From contig JAACJO010000024.1 in assembly GCA_013368445.1 (NCBI GenBank), forward strand, positions 62,001 through 126,000: 64,000 nt of DNA, read 5' to 3'. The notes under the pieces were generated by a model. The model did no database searches. It had not been told where the DNA came from and saw nothing but the letters and a program-made list of their open reading frames with translations. Position 1 is the first letter of the stretch, and every line of letters starts with the position of its first letter. The DNA comes from Leucocoprinus leucothites. Lineage: Eukaryota; Basidiomycota; Agaricomycetes; Agaricales; Agaricaceae. The position numbers and the translations under genes are program-made. Positions 58,170-64,000 of this stretch are shown piece after piece.

Positions 58170-59300
58170 TAGCTTTGGACAAATGGAAGGTAGGACGTTG
58201 CAGGGGAAACGCTAAGGGTGTAGACGGGGCGTGGAAGAGGATGCCGACGAAAATGCTGGTCAACACTCGACTCAAATTCTCGATGAATATAGTGACCACG
58301 CACCGCTCCGTTGCTCCAAGGTACTCATCCCGACCACTAACGATAGTGACACACCCTTCAACCTCCCGCCCAGTGGAGCCGAGTTCCCTAAGGAGATGGA
58401 CAAACGTTCCTCAAACCGCTTTTCTAGGGACGGGACCCTTTCCAATCGGACCATCGGCAACGTCGTTGAATGACTGACATATGAAGGTGACTAGATAAAC
58501 GACGGAAGAAGTGCCAGGGGCCGAATACGGGTCAGCGGTCTGTATGTGGGTGAGAGAAGAGGTGGCTGCGAGTTTGCCTCTAGTCTCCAGGGCCTCAGCG
58601 CAGCTCTGCTGGCTTTTCCGATACGAAAGGGACTTGCACATCCCGACAATGATCCTTGTGATCCGACTCTCAGCACCCAGTCAGCGATAAAATCGACATC
58701 TTCATTTCGAGTGCCAAGGTGACACTTCGGCGTTGGGTGGCGAACGCTAGAGTCGTGGCATGTAATTGGCATTGAGAACTTGAAGAGTTGCCTGGGGCCT
58801 ATTCGTCGTATAAGATCAATGGTTCAGCTCGAAGACACTGCGGAGCTCACCAGAGCCAGCAGAAGAACGATGATCGAATTGTCGGATGTTGATGACGACG
58901 TCGTGTGCATGGACATGCTTTAGCGTAGATGAGGGGTAGGTATCAGGATAGCTGGAGACGGCGCAGGTGGTGTGAGATCCAGACACGCCAAATCTGGAAG
59001 TGCAAGAATAGCGACCGTGGATGGTGCAAAGGTGATAGGCGAAGGATGGGAGATGAGGGAATGGCAGGCTGGGGGCGTAGAGTGGGATGTTGAAGAGGCA
59101 GAGGGGTAGGCAGTTGCTGAGGCAGTGGAGCAGTAAGGTGAGGAGTGCTGAGTGTTTGAGATCGAGAAGCAAACTTTTGAGGGGCGAAAGTTGCTTTGGA
59201 CAACAAAACCCATCGGACCTTGTGGGTGTGTTCCATGAGAAACGTCCGAGAATTTAGTCCCGGTTAAAGTAGTAAAATAGTTGAATGAAAGTCGTACAAG
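58170..59300 (-). pseudogene. NACHT-4: decayed 5' part of a NACHT gene
   Basis: Minus strand. The Pro/Ser-rich first exon (about 59300-58855) includes the degraded motif at 58916-58874 (HVHAHDVVINIRQF). The exon 1/intron 1 junction keeps GTGAGCTC, and the acceptor ACGAATAG is at about 58800. Exon 2 starts with KCHLGTRNEDVDFIADWVL (about 58720). The P-loop region is degraded (SPFRIGKAS) and frameshifts follow. Similarity ends at about 58.2-58.3 kb within the NACHT domain. CpG content is still high, so this copy decayed by indels rather than by CpG loss. Confidence 0.7.
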
Positions 59301-59680
59301 AGCGCCTGCGCATTGCGTACAGAGGGGGACTAGGACCGGTGGTTGCAGGAGAAGGTGGGCGGAGCAAGATAACGAGGTCTGTTTTTTTCCACGAGTGTAC
59401 GATGTTGATATCGCGAGATGCCCGTGATTGCTATTCTTGGTCACACTGGGCTCATTCTCTCTACACGCGCAGTTGTGGCGAGTTTGAAAGCAAGTACATT
59501 GGGCCATAGTGGGAGCAAAAAATTCCGAGTGGAAAGCACCCAGCCATCCAACCCCTCCGCCCTTGCTGTTTCCAGACTCCATGGAGGTCAAGGCCACTAA
59601 GTTCGTTTCTAATTTCGCCTTTCAAACGTACATTGACCCGACATGATGATGTAGGAAGCTCACCAGCCAACTGTGGATCC
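59300..59680. other. Spacer between NACHT-4 and the A/B copy
   Basis: Minus-strand open frames here (59285-59600) are not conserved in the other copies apart from a short stretch near the NACHT-4 start. No gene called. Confidence 0.35.
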
Positions 59681-59689
59681 AGCCCGTTT

Positions 59690-61230
59690 CGTACGCCTCT
59701 ACCATGTGATTGATAGGAATGAGTTCAGTGGCCAGTCGTCGTGAACCCCTCAGTGGTGGTCGGCGAGCTTGCGCCTCCCGTGCACCATGCCAAGCGCCTA
59801 GCGCCAGCATCTCTGATGTTTAGGTTGCTTTGAGCGACGTTGTGACTCTCGCAGCAATACATGACATACTATCTCAGCGGTCCTCAATCTCACTTGACCT
59901 TCACTACCGTCTCCTCTCCAACAAACCCCAGTTCGTCTCTCTCAATCCTGGTTCGAGCGTTTATTGGCTTGAATAGGTTGGGTGCAGATTGGTGTCTAGC
60001 AGCAAGTCATCTTTTCCACTTGATCAGATGCCCTCGAAATGCGAGCCGCCTCGCGATTTCAAGTGAGCTCAAGTTTCTGAATTCTATGACATACCTTTCG
60101 TGCTTATCCTTCTTTTGTGATCGTAGGCTCCTGTGAGTTGCGCGTCCACTGTGAACTGGTCGACTTGACCCAATTTACACTGCGGATCTGGCTTCCATAA
60201 TCCCCCAGCGATCACGTCCAACTCATAACACTATATCACGGAGCCAGATCGGTCTCGACTGCCCATATTTCTTCATGGCCGTTCGATGGAACAATCATTA
60301 ACATAGAACACGCTGTCAGGTATGATATCCTACTATATAGGTACATCGCAGCCGTTGACATGTGCTTCACTGTTGCCGACTCCAACGTATTCTCGCACCC
60401 TCCACCCAATCTCGTATACAGGGCCGAGTTCGAATACCGATTGTCCTCAGGATCATTAGAATTCATCAGCCCAGCCCCAAGCGGAGAGACATCATACTTT
60501 TATACACCGCAACAGTCTACTGCCCAACCATGGGCCAATTCTTCAGGGCACCTGACACCACCAAAGTAGTGGGAAGTGGTTTCGTGTACGAGGGGATCCA
60601 GGAATTATAGCCCAGTAGACGTCGTTCGGGAGCATACATTCAAGTGTCTGATATACCACCTTTGAGCAACAATCTCCAAGTCTGGCTCGCATTGATTAAA
60701 GCGCTCGGTGTCGTCTCCTACCCCGGACCTTCAAGTCACGTTGCACACATGGGCTCTCTGGACAGCCTACAATTGCGCCGTCGTTTCTCCGCTGCGCGCC
60801 AGTTTAAACACCGATAGATCGAATTCGGCTCTTACAATCGGAACTTGCCACACCACATCTCACGGTACACCAAGGTCTCTTCAAATCACCCCACCTCCGA
60901 CCCCCAACCTCAGTTGTATTCCTCAATCCGTTGGACTTGGTCCGGGTTTTGTTCATGCATTTACTATCATTTGAGTATTGTACACTGAAATTCATTCTCA
61001 GCCTTCGCCGCTGATTCTAGCCTCGTCTCATCAAGTTTCTTCTGTATCAACTTCATGAATTCATGAGCGTAGCACCCTTTATGTAGCAGTGACTATCAAT
61101 GCTGATGCTTCCCAGAGCATCCACTCATCCTCGTAGGCAATCATCAACCATTATGATTGTTTCCTAACCAGAAGTCCGTGTGACTGCTCTTCGAGAGCGC
61201 CCACTACCCTGGTCGTGCATACTGCATACT
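59690..61230 (+). pseudogene. Fused, decayed copy of genes A and B
   Basis: 59710-59850 matches gene A exon 1 (CAGTCGTCGTGAACCCC... versus CAGTCACCGTGAGCCC). The intron is kept at about 60060-60124, and exon 2 starts CCTGTGAGTTGCG like gene A but meets TGA soon after (ACTTGA for ACTCAA). The gene A end (ISPAPSGETSYFYTPQ) is at about 60465. From about 60860 to 61230 it matches gene B exon 2 (5060-5420). The A-B spacer and gene B exon 1 are missing, and the motif-coding start of gene A is also gone. Confidence 0.75.
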
Positions 61231-61429
61231 GGTCATTTTAGAATGTCTTATGCTGGCATTTGGTAGGCTCGCACCTTGGTACTCTTTCTTGGACTGGCTG
61301 CTTGATGAGCTCGACTGAACTGAGGGCATCAATACCCCCAAATTGACAACCATTCATGAGTGTAGCATCGGCTGTGACTCTTTAGGATTTGCTCTGCTTG
61401 CTATTACTGAGAACATATGCCATATATTT
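61231..61429. other. Degraded flank of the A/B copy
   Basis: Loosely similar to the region after gene B (about 5780-5960). No gene. Confidence 0.4.
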
Positions 61430-62190
61430 GAGTAACGGACATACATAGCATACTACCTGGAATAACTAAGTGATTGTCCGGTCCTAGAGTGAGATCAATC
61501 CAAGTATAAATGGCGGTTTTTCTGGATCCTAAGGCAGGAACATGTGAGTTTCAGAAACCCACTAAGCACCTCTGAAGTGGATGTACTGCAGAAGGCATCA
61601 AAGTTAAGAAATTGAGATGTGGTCAAATTTTGGATTGGATCTCACTGTTATGCACAGCCCAGATACACAGCCTCACATAGCATTACTCAGCCATCATCAT
61701 ATTCTTAGTCACCCCCTTAGTCAGTATGACTCCTCACTTACCCATCCATTTCTATTCTTAGAACTCTTATGACTCAGTCCCTTAGTATATAAACCTTGTA
61801 GCTACAATGTAGTACCCTATGCTTTACCAACTTGTTCTTCTTTCCTTTGCTCTCTCCTCACTCTCAAGTCTTTACACACTTGTCACAGCCTGAGTTCCAG
61901 CTTAGGTTGTAACACTTACAGGATAGAACAAAGTAGCCCATGCCCAATATCATAGATGATATAATATTACAATGACTATGGTTAACAATTGCTAATGTAT
62001 CACATGGAATACACAAATAGAACAGATCCCAAAAGGGTGAAGTGACATCCAAATGACACTCACAGTAGGAATTGGGAGGGGCTGTTGGACCTAAGTTGCT
62101 GTCTGCAATATCCCTAATGTTGCTTCCTTGCCTGTCATCACAAATCACCAGTCTACCTTTGAGCACTACAGGAACACTCACCATTGTGCA
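61430..62190 (-). pseudogene. NACHT 3' flank and last-exon fragment, split by a solo LTR
   Basis: 61430-61645 matches 5960-6170. After the solo LTR, 61915-62190 continues with the NACHT tail. The minus strand shows TTTCAG followed by the exon with GTGAGTGTTCCTGTAGTGCTC (C-x-C with the second Cys codon changed in context) and the downstream sequence shared with 6362-6457 and 53700. The other exons are absent; sequence of another element begins at about 62195. Confidence 0.65.
61646..61914 (+). repeat. Solo LTR, family D, copy 2
   Basis: 269 bp, very similar to 26659-26926, with TATATAAA at 61786-61793. Flanking pentamers are CTCAC and CTTAC, a target duplication with one C/T difference. Removing it rejoins the NACHT flank cleanly. 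Confidence 0.78.
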
Positions 62191-62199
62191 CCTGAAATA

Positions 62200-62640
62200 A
62201 AATAATGCCACCAAGACTCTTGCTCTGCAGTCCATCTCCAGACCTCCCAGAGTACAGCCCAGACAGTCCAGTGTATCAACCAGCAACCACAGCATCCTCA
62301 TCACCAATGTTATCAGACTTCAATCTGAATGACATAATCCAACATCCTCAGCCATTAACACCACCATGCTTGGCCCAACCTACAACCCTCCTTTTATGCT
62401 GTGATAAGGCCATAAACCTGCACCACAAGGACACCATTATGGTCATCTCCAGACTGAGGTCTGTTTCTCCCATCCAATCCAATGAGGATGCAGTCCAAAT
62501 GGATGTCCCTATCATGGTCAGACTACTTACATCTATGAGGAAGAATGCCCTCTTACACCCCCATACAAGTATTGCAATTACAAATCTTATTATGATGATA
62601 AGGTGTCAAGATTTGTGAATTACCAGTACTTACTAAGTGC
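62200..62640 (+). pseudogene. Fragment of the chromovirus 2-type extra ORF
   Basis: Plus strand, open 62205-62618 (137 codons). MPPRLLLCSPSPDLPEYS and DFNLNDIIQHPQPLTPP match the C-terminal half of the ORF at 46068-44700. Its N-terminal half and both zinc knuckles are missing, and no LTR or pol lies nearby. The first 17 residues are a frame-specific reading shared with the other copy. Confidence 0.6.
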
Positions 62641-62957
62641 ATGAAAGTTATAGAGAGGTCAGTCATTGGCTTCAGCATATGTGCTGCACCCTTCCAATAT
62701 CACATTGACCGATTTGGTCTATGAGAAAGATGACAGGCAGTGCAAATTAGAATTCAACACTGAAGGAATAATCGGACAGAGAGTAAGAGTGGAATCTTAG
62801 TTGATATTCAGAATGGGTAATACATGAGCTAGTAGTGACATATTTAAGATAATGCGAAATTGGACAAATATATTGACTAAAACAATCTAGATTAATCTGC
62901 CCATGACAACTCTCATCTGCTTGGATTATTTTAATCTGGATTAAATATGGATTCAAG
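62641..62957. other. Spacer leading into the minisatellite
   Basis: No gene. From 62889 on, single copies of the TTTAATC(T)GGATT theme appear that make up the array downstream. Confidence 0.4.
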
Positions 62958-63258
62958 CTGGATTCAGGTGGGGCCAATGGCAGGGCATGCAGTCTTGAAA
63001 GACTTTGCTGCCTTCAATCCAGATTTAATCCAGATTTAAGCTGGATTCAGCTGCAGAGCATATAGTATTGAATGACTCAGCCATCTTAAATCCAGATTAA
63101 ATCCAGATTTATGCTGGATTCAGCTGCAGAGCATGTAGTATTGAACAACTCAGCCATCTTAAATCTAGATTAAATCCAGATTTAAGCTGGATTCGGCTGC
63201 AGAGCATGTAGCATTGAACAACTCAGCTGTCTCAAATCCAGATTAAATCCAGATTTAA
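62958..63258. repeat. Minisatellite, 73-bp unit, about four copies
   Basis: The unit begins CTGGATTCAGCTGCAGAGCA and ends with AATCCAGATTAAATCCAGATTTAAG. CTGCAGAGCA occurs at 63051, 63124 and 63197, exactly 73 bp apart. The first unit is degenerate and longer. Each unit carries direct and inverted copies of ATCCAGATTAAAT. Related pieces with opposite orientation flank the array at about 62930 and 63310. Confidence 0.85.
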
Positions 63259-64000
63259 GCAGGAGCAGTCATAAAATAAGGAGCCTGGGTTATTCCTGTG
63301 TTCAATGATCCAGATTAAATCTGGATTAAAGTGTGGTCAGTCATAGACATTGATAGTTGTCATAGCCTGGATAATTCCTAAATATAGATATCACCTATAT
63401 GTGAATGTATCTCTAGTATAGTGATGCATTACAGTGATATGGATGACATCTAGGATCCCCGGTGTTTCCAGTGACAACATACATAATTCTTCAGTAGACT
63501 CAACAACAAAAATTCTAATGAGAATATTAAACTACTGCTGACTGTCGAGTAATCATGGCTTACCTCTGAAAAGCCCAGTGGCAATGGTGGAGAACAAGAT
63601 TCAACATTGAATGCTCAGGCATCTAGTGACAGCAGTGGAGAATGAATTTAAAATGTTCTGGCTTCTAGTACCAGTAGTAGAGGGTAAGACTCAACTTTGA
63701 TTGTTGAGTCTTTCAATGGTAGTATCAAGACCATTATATCTAGGTATGTTATCAACTGCTCATGTGCTTTGTTTCTGAACATAGCTAGAGCACTCATCTC
63801 TGTTGAATATTAATGCTATAATGTCAATACTATACTGGTCAGTGTGTATAAGTGCTACCTGTGGATCGACTATAAATATATATGAGAGAGAGCTAAGGTC
63901 AAATTATCCAAGAAAAAGTAAAATCTGGAATGATGTGAGAGAATGAGCCTGGAAAAGTGGCTTCTAAGAAAAATGGTTTGAACATTAAATACTGATGTAC
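63259..64000. other. Anonymous AT-rich 3' end of the window
   Basis: One more inverted ATCCAGATTAAATCTGGATTAAA lies near 63308. No gene, LTR or RNA recognised in the rest. Confidence 0.4.

Noticed and set aside
62958..63258. CRISPR-like array
   Set aside because: Units are contiguous 73-bp tandem repeats without unique spacers, in a eukaryotic genome.

Overview
The window is fungal nuclear DNA, most likely from a basidiomycete of class Agaricomycetes. The evidence is short (52-60 nt) GT-AG introns with CTNAY branch sites, NACHT NTPases of agaricomycete type, chromodomain Ty3/gypsy elements, a Ty1/copia element, a Rep-PIF1 Helitron and a decayed Plavaka/KDZ-like transposase. I see no rRNA, tRNA, CRISPR array or bacterial-style operon. 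All family names come from reading motifs by eye; no database search was run.

Layout. 1.9-10.2 kb is a CpG-rich gene block. It holds two tandem two-exon paralogues (genes A and B, + strand), a convergent five-exon NLR-type NACHT gene (NACHT-1, - strand) and, divergent from it, a decayed gene resembling U3-snoRNA-associated (Utp16/Bud21-like) proteins. 10.58-16.99 kb is a complete Ty1/copia element (373-bp LTRs, ACACA target duplication) inserted into this block, whose flank resumes to about 17.3 kb. 17.74-25.87 kb is a complete decayed Ty3/gypsy chromovirus (560-bp LTRs, TCCTG duplication) with an extra antisense gene. 26.6-31.8 kb holds solo LTRs, a broken Plavaka/KDZ-like transposase and a cysteine-cluster pseudogene. 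About 32.1-38.5 kb is an autonomous Helitron sitting inside an LTR. 39-42.5 kb is mostly anonymous, with four very long homopolymer runs. 42.5-44.0 kb is a third NACHT copy (pseudogene). 44.0-53.5 kb is a second, different chromovirus with an extra double-zinc-knuckle ORF and a nested solo LTR. 53.7-58.2 kb is a second copy of the NACHT/Utp16-like block, with an intact NACHT-2 and no copia insertion. 58.2-62.2 kb contains further decayed copies of the NACHT 5' part, of genes A/B and of the NACHT tail. 62.2-64 kb has a fragment of the chromovirus extra ORF and a 73-bp minisatellite.

How the parts fit. One ancestral block (A, B, NACHT and Utp16-like) has been duplicated at least three times locally and then broken up by retroelements. 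Genes A and B and the NACHT proteins share a short aromatic motif, F-x2-A-x2-F-x-[IL]-x4-F. It lies at the N-terminus of A and B and just before the NACHT domain. This suggests an NLR/partner cluster like the amyloid-motif NLR/effector pairs of other fungi; that link is inference.

Across the transposons, decay is dominated by CpG to TpG/CpA change. All 7 internal stops of the copia frame and 10 of 11 internal stops of the Helitron frame are TGA, mostly where arginine (CGA) is expected. All 5 differences between the two copia LTRs are at CpG. About 17.5-53 kb is strongly CpG-depleted apart from a few younger insertions.
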